Notes: a model not told the origin generated them from the sequence alone. DNA of 64,000 bases from Arthrobacter sp. OAP107 (GCF_040546765.1 NZ_JBEPOK010000001.1:1364001-1428000), one strand, 5' to 3'. Counted from the stretch's first letter, positions 49,462 to 58,149 are shown. Translations and numbers: made by a program.

Positions 49462-51543
49462 TCAGAAACTGCCAGAGTCTCCGCCGCCGAAGTCACCCCC
49501 ACCGAAGTCCCCTCCGCCGAAGCCGCCGCCGGAATCGCCGCCCCAGCCGCCGCCGTCACCCCAGCCTCCGCCGTCGCTGTGGCCACCTCCCCAACCGCCG
49601 CCGCTGCCGCCGTTGAGGATGGAGTTGATGAGGATGCCGCCGAGGATGGCACCGCCCAGGCCGCCCCCTCCGCCGCCACCAAACATGCCGCCGCGGCCGT
49701 AGCCCTGGCCATATCCCTGGTTGGCGTAGCCGAAGCTGTCGACGTCGGACTGGGCCAGCTGGGCGGCCTGCGCTGCCAGGGCATGCGCCTGCTGTGCGTA
49801 GGTCAGGGCGGTTACGGGGTCGTTGCGCGAGATGGACAGGGCGTAATCGAGGTTGCGCTGGGCCTCCGCCAGGCGCGTCCGGGCCTCGGTGCCCACGCCG
49901 CCGCGGCGGGCGGTGATGTAATCCGACGTGGCACTGATCTGCGCCTGGGCGGACATGATGGTCTGCTGCAGCGAAGCCTGCGCCCGGCGCGCCTGCTCCT
50001 GCTGGTCCCGGATGCCGCCGAGGGCCTGATCGAGGGCCTGGTGCGCCGACTCGACGCGCTCCAGGGTCGCGATGGGGTCGATCTTGCCGCTCTGCATTTC
50101 GCTCTTGACACGGGCGAGGGCCGCTTCGACTCCGGCCACGGGCCCATCAAGCTCCGGGTGGGCGCCGGACTGGATCATGGCGCGTGCCTGGGCAAGGTCC
50201 TGGGACGTGTCCACAACAGCGGACTCCAGTCCCTGGCGGGCCGAGTCCAGGCTGCCGGCCACCTTGGAGATTGCATCCAGCAGCACGTTCGTCTGGTGCA
50301 GGCTCTCCTCCGATGCCCGGACGGCCACGGCGGCGAGGCTGCCCTCTCCGGCAGCGAGCTTTTCACGGGCTGTGGCGCTGGCGTTCTGCACGAAGGCCAG
50401 CCGCTCCTTGGCCTGCGTGATGTTGTCCGTTATTTGGGCGAGGGCGCTGTCCGCGTACTTTCCGCGAAGTTCCGCCAGGGTCTGGTCGGCGCGGGCGATC
50501 TTTGCGTCCGCTTCCGCGGCGCTGGCGTCCACTGCCGCCAGGGCCTGGGGCGCATTCTTCTCGAGTTCGCGCAGCGAGTCGAAGTCCGCCTTTTGTTCCT
50601 GCAGCGATGCCAGGGCAGCCTCCGACCTGCGGATGATTTCGCCGAGCCAGCTGCGCTGCTGTTCTTCGGTGTCCGGGATGTGGTCGTCCAGCTGCTGCTG
50701 CAGCTTGAACGACTCGGACATGTGGGCCTTCGCCTCCTGGAGCGCCTTGGTGAAGTTGCCCACGGCCGCTTCCCCGTATTGCGCCTCGGCGAAGCCCAGT
50801 TCCTGCTCGCTGGACTTGATCGCGTCGTCTGCCTCAATCAGCAGGGAGCCGCTCTTCCGGCGCAGGTCCTCGATGCTCATCCCGGCCAGGGGATCAAGTT
50901 CGGCACCCTGCGGACCGTAGCTTGCGCTGGACGCCTGGCCGGCCTTCTTGCGCCTGTTGCGCAGGTAAAGATATGTGCCCGCGCCGCCGGCGGCCACGAC
51001 GCCCGCACCAACGAGCACGGCGGTGCCCGCACCGGCGCCGGAGGGGACATTGCCGCTGCCGCCACCGGCAGCGTCGCCGATGGCAGCCGCGGTGTCGATG
51101 GCGGCCTGCGCAAAGTCCCTTTTGCCGCCACCGAGGTTGGCCGCAATCGCGTTCTGTGTAATGTTCCCGGTCTTCGACGCAATGGCACTTGCCGTGTTGG
51201 GGGCGAAGTAGTACCTGCCCTGGTCGGTGGCGATCGCCAGGATTACGTCAGCCCTGCCCATGCCCTTGTTGGTGGCCACAGCCTGGCCCCACGCCTTGGG
51301 ATCAGCCGGATTTTCGAATGACTTCACCGTGACCACGTACAGGTTGTACTTGTGGTCCTTGAGGAGCTTCTGGATGGAGTTCTCAACTTCGCCCTTGCGG
51401 CTGCCGAGGACATTCGCGTCATCGACGATGTTTTGGCCGGAGGGGATGGCTACCGGATCCTCGGCCCAGGCCGCCGCGGCCGGAGCCGCCAGCACTGCCG
51501 TCAGGCCGATCACGGCGAGAACACGTTTCAACATTGACCGCAT
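49462..51543 (-). CDS. TPM-domain (DUF477) exported membrane protein with coiled-coil and Gly-rich tail
   Basis: 693 residues. A signal peptide (RVLAVIGLTAVLAAPAAAAWA), an extracytoplasmic TPM domain (~35-155, with YNLYVVTVKSF, GRADVILAIATDQGRYYF), a membrane helix (~170-190, AVLVGAGVVAAGGAGTYLYL), then ~400 residues of cytoplasmic coiled coil and a Gly-rich tail with repeated GGGDF units and a GWGGG pattern. The coiled coils could bind PspA. ATG 51543 has GAAGGG five bases upstream. The TPM plus PspA pairing suggests an envelope-stress device. Function of TPM domains is poorly known. Confidence 0.85.
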   Translation of the reverse strand: MRSMLKRVLAVIGLTAVLAAPAAAAWAEDPVAIPSGQNIVDDANVLGSRKGEVENSIQKLLKDHKYNLYVVTVKSFENPADPKAWGQAVATNKGMGRADVILAIATDQGRYYFAPNTASAIASKTGNITQNAIAANLGGGKRDFAQAAIDTAAAIGDAAGGGSGNVPSGAGAGTAVLVGAGVVAAGGAGTYLYLRNRRKKAGQASSASYGPQGAELDPLAGMSIEDLRRKSGSLLIEADDAIKSSEQELGFAEAQYGEAAVGNFTKALQEAKAHMSESFKLQQQLDDHIPDTEEQQRSWLGEIIRRSEAALASLQEQKADFDSLRELEKNAPQALAAVDASAAEADAKIARADQTLAELRGKYADSALAQITDNITQAKERLAFVQNASATAREKLAAGEGSLAAVAVRASEESLHQTNVLLDAISKVAGSLDSARQGLESAVVDTSQDLAQARAMIQSGAHPELDGPVAGVEAALARVKSEMQSGKIDPIATLERVESAHQALDQALGGIRDQQEQARRAQASLQQTIMSAQAQISATSDYITARRGGVGTEARTRLAEAQRNLDYALSISRNDPVTALTYAQQAHALAAQAAQLAQSDVDSFGYANQGYGQGYGRGGMFGGGGGGGLGGAILGGILINSILNGGSGGGWGGGHSDGGGWGDGGGWGGDSGGGFGGGDFGGGDFGGGDSGSF

Positions 51544-51845
51544 GGCAACCCTTCAGCACGCCGCGGCTGGTTCGGGACGAACAGCCGTCACAGAATGCAG
51601 CAGCGCCCCCACGCCGGGTGTAAAGCCGCAGGTCGCTGTGGCAATTCTTCTTGATTCTATGGTGCACCAGCGGGACCGTCCACGGCGGGGAATATGCCGC
51701 CAGCGAAAAGCGCCGGAAGACCGCGGTCCTGAACAGTGGCAGTACTGCCCCCTCGGAGGGCATTCAGGAACCTCCCAGCAAACGTCCGAATTAGTTTCAG
51801 TCCGATCGTCCATAGTTAATACAGACGCGGATGAAAGGAAGTCCA
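51544..51845. promoter_or_regulatory. Divergent intergenic region between the TPM and htrA genes
   Basis: 302 bases without a gene, holding promoters for two envelope-stress genes pointing apart. A perfect palindrome GGCAGTACTGCC lies at 51738-51749. An AT-rich segment around 51808-51820 (TAGTTAATACAG) is a plausible -10 for htrA. Confidence 0.4.
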
Positions 51846-53513
51846 ATGACTGAGCACCCAGTACCGGGCGCAGCACCTGAGAACCGAGATCCTTCAGGGC
51901 GCCCTGTTGATCCGACCCCTCGGCCTGAGCCCGCCGAGGGTCTCCAGCCTCCTGCACCGCAGGACAGCGCATACCGCACCGCCGGCGGTTCCGAGAACCC
52001 GACGGTACGCCTCGACTCCGACAGCAACCCCACCCGGCCGCTGTACCGGCCCGCCCAGGACGCAAGCCAGCCAAATGAAGGGCAGGCCCGTGCAGCCCGG
52101 GCCGATGAAGGCCAGCCGTATGGCAGCCCTGCGGCCGGCCGCGAGCATGCGCAGCAGCAGCGTCCCGGCGGTCCGCATCCCGTTTACCCCCAGCACGCAC
52201 CCTTCTACGGGCAGCAGTCGGCACCGGCGGCGCAGCCGAGCGGTCCCCAGTACTCGCAAAACAACAGCCATTCCGCTTTCCAGGACAACCGCACCAACCA
52301 GCCCAAACGCAAGGCAACGTTCGGCGTCGGCACGCTGGTGGCCAGCATCCTGGCCGCAGGCCTGGTGGGCGGCGGCGTTGCCACCGTTGGCTCCGGCAAC
52401 CTGTTCGATGCCGGCGGAACCGCGCCAGCCGTCAGTTCCGGCAGCCAGCCCGGGACGGTGATCGTCAACAACCAGGATTCGGTCAACGAGATCACGGCCG
52501 CGGCCGTCAAGGCATCGCCGAGCGTAGTGACCATTAAGGCCACCAGCGGGAGCGACGGCGGCACCGGCTCCGGGATCATCCTCGACGACCAGGGCCACAT
52601 CCTCACCAACACCCACGTAGTGACGCTGGACGGCGCCACCGCGAACGCGGACATTGAAATCCGCACGAACGACGGCCGCGTCCTCACTGCCAAGGTGGTT
52701 GGCACCGACCCGCTGTCAGACCTCGCGGTTATCAAGGTGGACAACCCGTCTGGCCTGACGCCGGCAGCGCTGGGTGATTCCAGCAAGCTGAACGTCGGGG
52801 ACACGGCGGTGGCCATCGGTTCCCCGCTTGGCCTCACCGGCACGGTGACGGACGGCATCGTCTCCACGCTCAACAGGACCATCAGCGTGGCGTCCTCGGC
52901 GGCCCCGAAAGAGGGAACGGACAGCTCCCAGGGCGGCGACCAGGGCTTCCAGTTCGCTCCTCCGGGCCAGGGTCAGGGCCAGAGCTCGGCCAACCAGGGA
53001 TCGATCTCCATCAACGTCATCCAGACGGACGCGGCGATCAACCCGGGCAACTCCGGTGGTGCCCTGGTGAACAGCAAGGGTGAGGTGATCGGTGTCAACG
53101 TCGCGATCGCCTCGGCCGGCGGCAGCTCCGCATCCAGCGGAACGGGCAACATCGGTGTGGGCTTCAGCATCCCGATCAACAACGCAAGGCGCGTGGCCCA
53201 GGAGATCATCGACAAAGGCAAGGCCACCCACGGCCAGCTGGGCGTAAGCGTCAAGGAGAAGGCGGCATCAGCCTCCGGGTTCTCCACGGGAGCCGATGTG
53301 GCCTCGGTGGAGCAGGGCTCGGCGGCGGCCAAGGCGGGGATCAAGGTGGGCGACGTGGTGACGCGTTTCAACGACCTGGCCATCAGTGACCCGAACCAGC
53401 TGACGGCAGCCGTCCGCGAGCAGCCGTCCGGTTCCTCGGTGAAGATCACGGTCCTGCGCAACGGCCGCGAACAGCAGCTGGACGTCACGCTCGGCGCAGC
53501 GGCGGAACAGTAG
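51846..53513 (+). CDS. HtrA-like trypsin-fold serine protease with PDZ domain
   Basis: S1C protease. A long disordered cytoplasmic N-terminus (residues ~1-155, Pro/Gln/Asn-rich), one membrane helix (GTLVASILAAGLVGGGVAT), then the protease domain with His in LTNTHVV, Asp in SDLAVIKV and Ser in NPGNSGGAL, and a C-terminal PDZ domain (VEQGSAAAKAGIKVGDVV). Acts on misfolded or regulatory proteins outside the membrane. ATG 51846 is preferred over the ATG 15 bases upstream because AAGGAAG lies four bases before it and is itself part of the upstream codons. Confidence 0.92.
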   Translation: MTEHPVPGAAPENRDPSGRPVDPTPRPEPAEGLQPPAPQDSAYRTAGGSENPTVRLDSDSNPTRPLYRPAQDASQPNEGQARAARADEGQPYGSPAAGREHAQQQRPGGPHPVYPQHAPFYGQQSAPAAQPSGPQYSQNNSHSAFQDNRTNQPKRKATFGVGTLVASILAAGLVGGGVATVGSGNLFDAGGTAPAVSSGSQPGTVIVNNQDSVNEITAAAVKASPSVVTIKATSGSDGGTGSGIILDDQGHILTNTHVVTLDGATANADIEIRTNDGRVLTAKVVGTDPLSDLAVIKVDNPSGLTPAALGDSSKLNVGDTAVAIGSPLGLTGTVTDGIVSTLNRTISVASSAAPKEGTDSSQGGDQGFQFAPPGQGQGQSSANQGSISINVIQTDAAINPGNSGGALVNSKGEVIGVNVAIASAGGSSASSGTGNIGVGFSIPINNARRVAQEIIDKGKATHGQLGVSVKEKAASASGFSTGADVASVEQGSAAAKAGIKVGDVVTRFNDLAISDPNQLTAAVREQPSGSSVKITVLRNGREQQLDVTLGAAAEQ

Positions 53514-53534
53514 GGCGCAGTAACTGCGCCAAGC

Positions 53535-53586
53535 ACGACGGCGGGCCGCACCTCTTGAGTTCCAGAGAGGGGCGGCCCGCCGTCGT
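53535..53586 (+). terminator. Terminator-like hairpin after htrA
   Basis: ACGACGGCGGGCCGC (53535-53549) pairs exactly with its complement at 53572-53586. A long, very GC-rich stem 22 bases after the htrA stop, without a clear T-run. Confidence 0.75.
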
Positions 53587-53758
53587 TGTCCCTGCCATCA
53601 GCCCGGGCCTTTGACACAGGCGTTAACGGGACGTCATATGACGGGCCCAATATGGTTAGCTAGGAGCTACCCGTATCCCGGGCGTTCCACGGCCATGACC
53701 TCACCCGGCTGGCTATCCACAAGCACGGAAGGCTGCTGTAAATACAGTGGAAGAGACA
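53587..53758 (+). promoter_or_regulatory. Intergenic region before etfB
   Basis: About 170 bases without a gene between the htrA terminator and etfBA. It presumably carries the etf promoter; candidates such as TTGACA (53612-53617) and TATGGT (53651-53656) exist but spacing is too long for a firm call. Confidence 0.3.
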
Positions 53759-54559
53759 TTGAAGATCGTCGTCCTGGTCAAGCATGTGCCGGACGCCCAG
53801 TTCGACCGGCACCTCAGCGGCGAGGGCCACACCACGGACCGCGACGAGAGCATCCTGTCCGAACTGGATGAGTACGCCCTGGAAGCCGCGCTGCAGCTTG
53901 CCGAAGCCCGCGGCGGTGCCAAGGCCGGCAACAAGGTAATCGCTTTGAGCATGGGACCGGCCGGCGCCGTGAACGCCATCAAGAAGTCCCTGCAGATCGG
54001 CGCCACCGAGGGTGTGCACCTCACCGATGGTGCGCTCGCCGGCTCGGACGCGGCCGCTACCTCGCTGGCGCTCGCCGCTGCCGTCCGCCACCTCGGCGCG
54101 GACGCCCCGGTGGACCTGGTGCTGACAGGCATGGCCTCCACCGACGGCGAGACCTCCCTGGTGCCCGCACAGCTCGCCGAGCGCCTGGGGCTTCCGCAGG
54201 TCACCTTTGCCTCCTCCCTCGACGTCGACGGCGGACGGGTCACGGCGCGCCGCGATGCGGACACCCACTCGGAGACGGTTGAGGCGTCGCTGCCCGCAGT
54301 GGTCTCCGTGACCGACCAGATCAACGAACCGCGCTACCCCAACTTCAAGGGCATCATCGCGGCCAAGCGCAAGAGCATCACCACGCTTTCCCTGGCTGAC
54401 ATCGGAGTCGATTCCTCCCAGGTGGGCCACGCCGGATCCTGGACCCGCGTGACGGCGGCCGAGGAACGCCCGCCGCGCACCGCCGGCACCATCATCACGG
54501 ACGAAGGCGACGCCGGCATCAAGCTGGTTGACTTCCTGGCCGCCCAGAAGCTGCTCTAA
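53759..54559 (+). CDS. etfB: Electron transfer flavoprotein beta subunit
   Basis: Small ETF subunit that binds AMP and, with EtfA, passes electrons from acyl-CoA and other dehydrogenases to the quinone pool. Begins KIVVLVKHVPDAQFDRHL; family elements DEYALEAALQLAEA, VIALSMGP, DLVLTGMASTDGETSLVPAQLAE (core GMASTDGETSLVPAQ) and VVSVTDQINEPRYPNFKGI (core DQINEPRYPNFKG). I prefer TTG 53759 because it gives the family N-terminus and has GGAAGAG upstream; GTG 53747 in frame is possible. Fourteen bases before etfA. Confidence 0.92.
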   Translation: MKIVVLVKHVPDAQFDRHLSGEGHTTDRDESILSELDEYALEAALQLAEARGGAKAGNKVIALSMGPAGAVNAIKKSLQIGATEGVHLTDGALAGSDAAATSLALAAAVRHLGADAPVDLVLTGMASTDGETSLVPAQLAERLGLPQVTFASSLDVDGGRVTARRDADTHSETVEASLPAVVSVTDQINEPRYPNFKGIIAAKRKSITTLSLADIGVDSSQVGHAGSWTRVTAAEERPPRTAGTIITDEGDAGIKLVDFLAAQKLL

Positions 54560-54573
54560 GAGGACTCCACAAC

Positions 54574-55527
54574 ATGGCAAACGTACTGGTATTCATTGAC
54601 AACCCCGGGCAGGCTCTCAAGAAGAGCAGCCTGGAACTCCTCACCATCGCCCGCTCCCTCGGGGAGACCGCCGTGGCGGTCAACGGCGAACTGTCCGACG
54701 ACGCCGCCGGCACCCTGGGTGCCTACGGTGCCGCCAGCATCTTCCGGCCGGCCGCAGCGGACCTCGACGACTACCTCGTCGCCCCCAAGGCCGCCTTCCT
54801 GGCTGCCGTGGCGGACAAGTCCGGTGCCACCACGGTCCTGCTGGAGAACTCACCCGAAGGCAAGGAAATCGCTGCCCGGCTCGGCATCCGGCTGAGCGCC
54901 GGCGTCATCACCGACGTCATCGCCGTTGACGCCGACGGCACCGCCCACAAGTCGGTGCTGGCCGGTTCCTACACCACGACGGCGAAGGCCACCACCCCGG
55001 TCACCGTCCTGTCCGTGAAGGCAAACTCCGTGGACCCCGAACCCGCGGCGGCGCCCGTCACACCCGAAACGGTCACCGTCGACGCCCCTGCTGACGCCAC
55101 CGCAGCCGCTGCCCGCATCACCTCCCGCGAACAGAAGGTCGCCAGCGGACGCCCGGACCTCACCGATGCGCGCATCGTGGTGGCCGGCGGACGCGGCCTC
55201 GACGGCGACTTCGGCCCCGTGGAGGAACTGGCGGATGCACTGGGTGCGGCCGTGGGCGCATCCCGCGCGGCAACGGACGCCGGCTGGATCAGCCACGACG
55301 CGCAGGTCGGCCAGACAGGCAAGACCGTCTCGCCCCAGCTGTACATTTCCGCCGGCATCTCCGGCGCCATCCAGCAGAAGGCCGGCATGCAGACCGCCAA
55401 GGTGATCGTCGCCGTGAACAAGGACGCCGAATCGCCCGTATTCGAAATCGCCGACTTCGGCATCGTGGGCGATCTCTTCCAGGTGCTGCCGCAGGCAACC
55501 GAAGAGATCAAGAAGCGCAAGGGCTGA
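54574..55527 (+). CDS. etfA: Electron transfer flavoprotein alpha subunit
   Basis: Large ETF subunit carrying FAD. The C-terminal FAD domain shows VVAGGRGLDGDFGPVEELADALGAAVGASRAATDAGWISHDAQVGQTGKTVSP in outline: VAGGRGLDGDF, GASRAATDAGW, QVGQTGKTVSPQLYI and GISGAIQQKAGMQTAKVI (quoted in pieces). Forms the EtfAB dimer. No ETF-dependent dehydrogenase or ETF-quinone oxidoreductase gene is in the window. Followed four bases later by the deacetylase gene. Confidence 0.94.
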   Translation: MANVLVFIDNPGQALKKSSLELLTIARSLGETAVAVNGELSDDAAGTLGAYGAASIFRPAAADLDDYLVAPKAAFLAAVADKSGATTVLLENSPEGKEIAARLGIRLSAGVITDVIAVDADGTAHKSVLAGSYTTTAKATTPVTVLSVKANSVDPEPAAAPVTPETVTVDAPADATAAAARITSREQKVASGRPDLTDARIVVAGGRGLDGDFGPVEELADALGAAVGASRAATDAGWISHDAQVGQTGKTVSPQLYISAGISGAIQQKAGMQTAKVIVAVNKDAESPVFEIADFGIVGDLFQVLPQATEEIKKRKG

Positions 55528-55531
55528 ACCC

Positions 55532-56311
55532 TTGACCCAAAACGCTGCACCAGCGCAGAGCCCGTTCAATCCGGAACAGCACCGGATTGAGCGGGTGCTC
55601 TGTTTCTCAGCCCATCCGGACGACATCGATTTCGGCGCCGCCGGCACCATCGCCGCGTGGACGTCGGCCGGCGTCGAGGTCAGCTACTGCATCATGACCG
55701 ACGGCGACGCCGGCGGCTTCGACCCTGCGCACCGCGCAGAAATCATCGCCCTCAGGGCGGCCGAGCAGGAACGTGCCGCGGCCCTCGTCGGCGTGACGGA
55801 CATCCATTACCTGCACCAGCGCGACGGGTACCTTGAGCCGAACCACGAGGTGATGCGCGGGGTGGTGAAACTGATCCGCGAAGTCCGGCCCGACGTCGTG
55901 CTTTCCATGCACCCGGAGCGCAACTGGAAGCGAATCCAGAAGAGCCATCCGGACCACCTGGCGGTGGGGGAGGCGGTGACCCGTGCCGTCTACCCGGCCG
56001 TGGAGAACCCCTTCGCATACCCGGACCTCGCCGAGGCCGGCCTGGAGGCCTTCAAGCTTCCGTGGCTGTGGCTCTACGCGGGTCCGGAGGAGCGGGAAAA
56101 CCACTTTGTGGACGTCACGGACCATGTGGAGAGCAAGCTCGAGGCGATCCACGTTCACGTCAGCCAGCATCCCGACGCCGAGGCCATGGAGGCCACCGTC
56201 CGGAGCGGCATGCGGGCAAATGCCCAACGTGCCGGCCTCCCCGACGGACGGAGCGTCGAGGCATTCCACGTTGTCATGGTCAATGGGCCCGGCACGATCG
56301 CCGGCTTCTAG
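55532..56311 (+). CDS. PIG-L family deacetylase
   Basis: LmbE/PIG-L zinc deacetylase with the AHPDD motif (CFSAHPDDIDFG, ~residue 28) and HPDH in SHPDHLAVGEAV (~residue 140), the metal ligands. Acts on N-acetyl-sugar-like substrates; MshB (mycothiol synthesis) and Mca belong to this family, but family membership alone does not fix the substrate. TTG start at 55532, four bases after etfA, with AAGGG upstream. Likely co-transcribed with etfBA; the functional connection is unknown. Confidence 0.85.
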   Translation: MTQNAAPAQSPFNPEQHRIERVLCFSAHPDDIDFGAAGTIAAWTSAGVEVSYCIMTDGDAGGFDPAHRAEIIALRAAEQERAAALVGVTDIHYLHQRDGYLEPNHEVMRGVVKLIREVRPDVVLSMHPERNWKRIQKSHPDHLAVGEAVTRAVYPAVENPFAYPDLAEAGLEAFKLPWLWLYAGPEERENHFVDVTDHVESKLEAIHVHVSQHPDAEAMEATVRSGMRANAQRAGLPDGRSVEAFHVVMVNGPGTIAGF

Positions 56312-56376
56312 GCTGCCCCTCTGCCCTGGGCGTCAGCCGGCGGCCGGGCGGAACTGCGACGCCGCGTAGACCTTGA
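56312..56376. other. Short gap with no visible feature
   Basis: 65 bases between the PIG-L stop and the remains of the MerR gene. No hairpin with a T-run or other signal is seen. Confidence 0.5.
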
Positions 56377-56635
56377 TCACTCCAGCAGGTAGGCGGCGAG
56401 GCCTGCGCGGCTCTTGTCGTAGAAGGCGGTGAACCGCGGGTAGGCCTGCTTGTCGGCAGCGCTGAGTGCTGCGTGCCGCGCCTTACTGTCCTCGACGGCC
56501 GCGTCGTCCCACCGCTGGCGGGCTTCCACGCGGCAGCAACCCCACCTGGTCGTAGTGCCGGAGGGTCCTGGACGAGACCCTGCCCAGCTTCGCCGGCTCG
56601 GCGATGGACCAGCTCCGGAGTTCTTCCTGCTTCAT
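56377..56635 (-). pseudogene. Decayed MerR/TipA-type regulator
   Basis: From ATG 56635, an intact MerR helix-turn-helix (SIAEPAKLGRVSSRTLRHYD then QVGLLP) runs for ~38 residues. It then shifts into an unrelated basic frame and stops 17 codons later. A second reading frame further downstream (about 56510-56377) encodes RWDDAAVEDSKARHAALSAA and AYPRFTAFYDKSRAGLAAYL, the end of a TipAS-like antibiotic-sensing domain, stopping at 56377. The coiled coil and most of the ligand domain are missing. So this is a gene with an internal deletion and a frame change. The promoter side still has a palindromic operator. Sequencing error could cause a frameshift, but not the missing ~100 residues. Confidence 0.75.
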
Positions 56636-56650
56636 GCCTGCAGCGTGGAA

Positions 56651-56667
56651 GTTGACGCATCGTCAAC
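56651..56667. promoter_or_regulatory. MerR-type operator upstream of the broken regulator
   Basis: GTTGACG-CAT-CGTCAAC is a perfect 7-bp inverted repeat with a 3-base centre, preceded on the minus strand by CTTGAC, which could double as a -35. MerR-family operators are usually inverted repeats lying between the -35 and -10. The site starts 16 bases before the pseudogene ATG. Confidence 0.6.
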
Positions 56668-56689
56668 GTCAAGCGCCCGGCGCCGAGAG

Positions 56690-57541
56690 TCAGGTGTTGA
56701 GCGGGGCGGCAGCCACGGTGGGGAGCGTCGGGGTCGCCGATCCGCCGACGGGCTCGACAGTGATGCCGAGCGAGGCAGCGGAGCCGATGCCCTTGACCAG
56801 GGCCGGCTTCGACAATGCCTCTGCATCCATCAGCCCCTCGGAGACGGGGGTGGACCCATCCTTCGGAATCAGCCACATCTGGTACACCTTGCCCGCGGGC
56901 GGCGGTGGCACATCCTTCATCCGCACCACCAGGGCATCATGGGACGGCGAAATCGAAACCGTGGCCGTGCCTCCGCCGCTGACGTCGACGGTCGCCTGCC
57001 TCGCGTCCTGCGCCTCGATGACCTGCCTGAAGGGATCGTTTTGGTTGGCGACGTAGGCGCCGATCCCCACGCCGCCGAGCGCGATCACGGCAGCAGCCGC
57101 AACGCCGATCAGCCAGTTGCGGAGGCCGGCCGGCCCGCGTCGTGCTTCACGGCGCTGGCGGGCAGCGGCAAGCTCGTCGGCCGTCGGTTCAGCCAGCGCA
57201 TCTGCGTCCGCATGGGGTTTGGCCGCCTCCGCGGCCGGTGCTGCAGCGGGAAGCTGCGCGAAGATCCGGGCGAACAGGTCCGCGGGCGGCTCCTCCTCGG
57301 CGGTAAAGGACATGGCCAGGGTCTCCCTGGCCTGGCGGACGCGTTCGTTGAAGGATGCGCGTTCCGCCTCGGGAGCGCCGCTGATGTAGGCGTCGATGGC
57401 TTCCCGCTCCGCGTCGGTGATGGCGTCGAGGGCGTAGATCTCGGCGAGCTCGACTGCCCGGCCGGCCGCGAGGTCGGTGGGAATGTCTGCGGCAAATGCC
57501 CGGGGCAACTGGCGGCCGCGGGAATCATTCGTATCGGTCAT
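56690..57541 (-). CDS. rskA: Anti-sigma factor RskA-like
   Basis: Membrane anti-sigma factor for the adjacent sigma factor. Residues ~1-140 are cytoplasmic (zinc-less anti-sigma domain: LAEIYALDAITDAEREAIDAY, core IYALDAITDAE), followed by one membrane helix (NWLIGVAAAAVIALGGVGIG, ~residues 140-160) and an extracytoplasmic RskA domain (~165-283, with VYQMWLIPKDGSTPVSEGL, core YQMWLIPKDG). Regulated proteolysis of such proteins releases the sigma factor. It starts two bases after the sigma factor stop, the usual order. Confidence 0.9.
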   Translation of the reverse strand: MTDTNDSRGRQLPRAFAADIPTDLAAGRAVELAEIYALDAITDAEREAIDAYISGAPEAERASFNERVRQARETLAMSFTAEEEPPADLFARIFAQLPAAAPAAEAAKPHADADALAEPTADELAAARQRREARRGPAGLRNWLIGVAAAAVIALGGVGIGAYVANQNDPFRQVIEAQDARQATVDVSGGGTATVSISPSHDALVVRMKDVPPPPAGKVYQMWLIPKDGSTPVSEGLMDAEALSKPALVKGIGSAASLGITVEPVGGSATPTLPTVAAAPLNT

Positions 57542-57543
57542 TG

Positions 57544-58149
57544 TCAGCTCACCCCCAGGCAGGTCTTGAGTCGGATCAGTCCGTCGCGGATGCGGGACTT
57601 GATGGTTGGAATGGCCGCGTTCAGCTTCTCGGCCACTTCGCGGTAGGTGAGGCCGCCGTAATAGGCGAGCCGCACGGATTCCTGCTGCGTTTCGGTCAGC
57701 GTCCCCAGGCAGCGCACCACTGCTTCCGCCTCGAGCCGGCTGTCCACCTCGTCCGACACGGAGTCATGGTCTATGTCCTGGCTGTTGGCCCCGTACCTGG
57801 CCTCACGCTCGCTCGCGGACTGCGATGACCGGACCCGGTCAACTGCCCGGCGGTGCGAGATGGTCATGAGCCAGGCCAGGGGGCTTCCGCTGGCCGGATC
57901 GAACTTCGCGGCGTTTTGCCAGACCTGCAGGAAGACCTCCTGGACGGTGTCCTCGCTGAGCTCCGGGTCGATCAGCACACGGCGCGCCATGCCGAACACC
58001 CGCCGCGAGGTGAGCCGGTAGAACTCGGCGAAAGACGCCTGGTCGCCCTGGGCAATACGCTCCAGCAGCTGTGCCAGCTGCTGACTAAGGTCGACGGCGG
58101 TGCCGGGCGGCGCGGTGGCGTCAAAGTTCGGCGCGTTGGGAGTTTCCAT
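57544..58149 (-). CDS. sigK: ECF RNA polymerase sigma factor SigK-like
   Basis: About 201 residues with sigma-70 region 2 (FAEFYRLTSRRVFGMARRVL, AEDTVQEVFLQVWQNA as LSEDTVQEVFLQVW, then PLAWLMTISHRRAVDRVR) and region 4 (LTETQQESVRLAYYGGLTYREVAEKL as LTETQQESVRLAYY, TYREVAEKLNAAIPTIKSRI). Directs transcription of an unknown stress or envelope regulon; in mycobacteria SigK controls mpt70/mpt83 and itself. The ATG at 58149 follows TATGCT by eight bases. The frame extends further upstream but with no conserved sequence. Paired with rskA downstream. Confidence 0.9.
   Translation of the reverse strand: METPNAPNFDATAPPGTAVDLSQQLAQLLERIAQGDQASFAEFYRLTSRRVFGMARRVLIDPELSEDTVQEVFLQVWQNAAKFDPASGSPLAWLMTISHRRAVDRVRSSQSASEREARYGANSQDIDHDSVSDEVDSRLEAEAVVRCLGTLTETQQESVRLAYYGGLTYREVAEKLNAAIPTIKSRIRDGLIRLKTCLGVS

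Noticed and set aside
49462..49530. Gly-rich repeats of the TPM protein as a collagen-like or CRISPR-like array
   Set aside because: Units are in-frame codon repeats (GGGDF, GWGGG) inside a protein tail, not spaced identical repeats with unique spacers and not Gly-x-y.
56280..56876. Minus-strand open frame across the pseudogene region as an intact gene
   Set aside because: It joins unrelated frames across the MerR remnant and the rskA end, and shows no coherent domain. The MerR HTH and TipAS-like end are in other frames.
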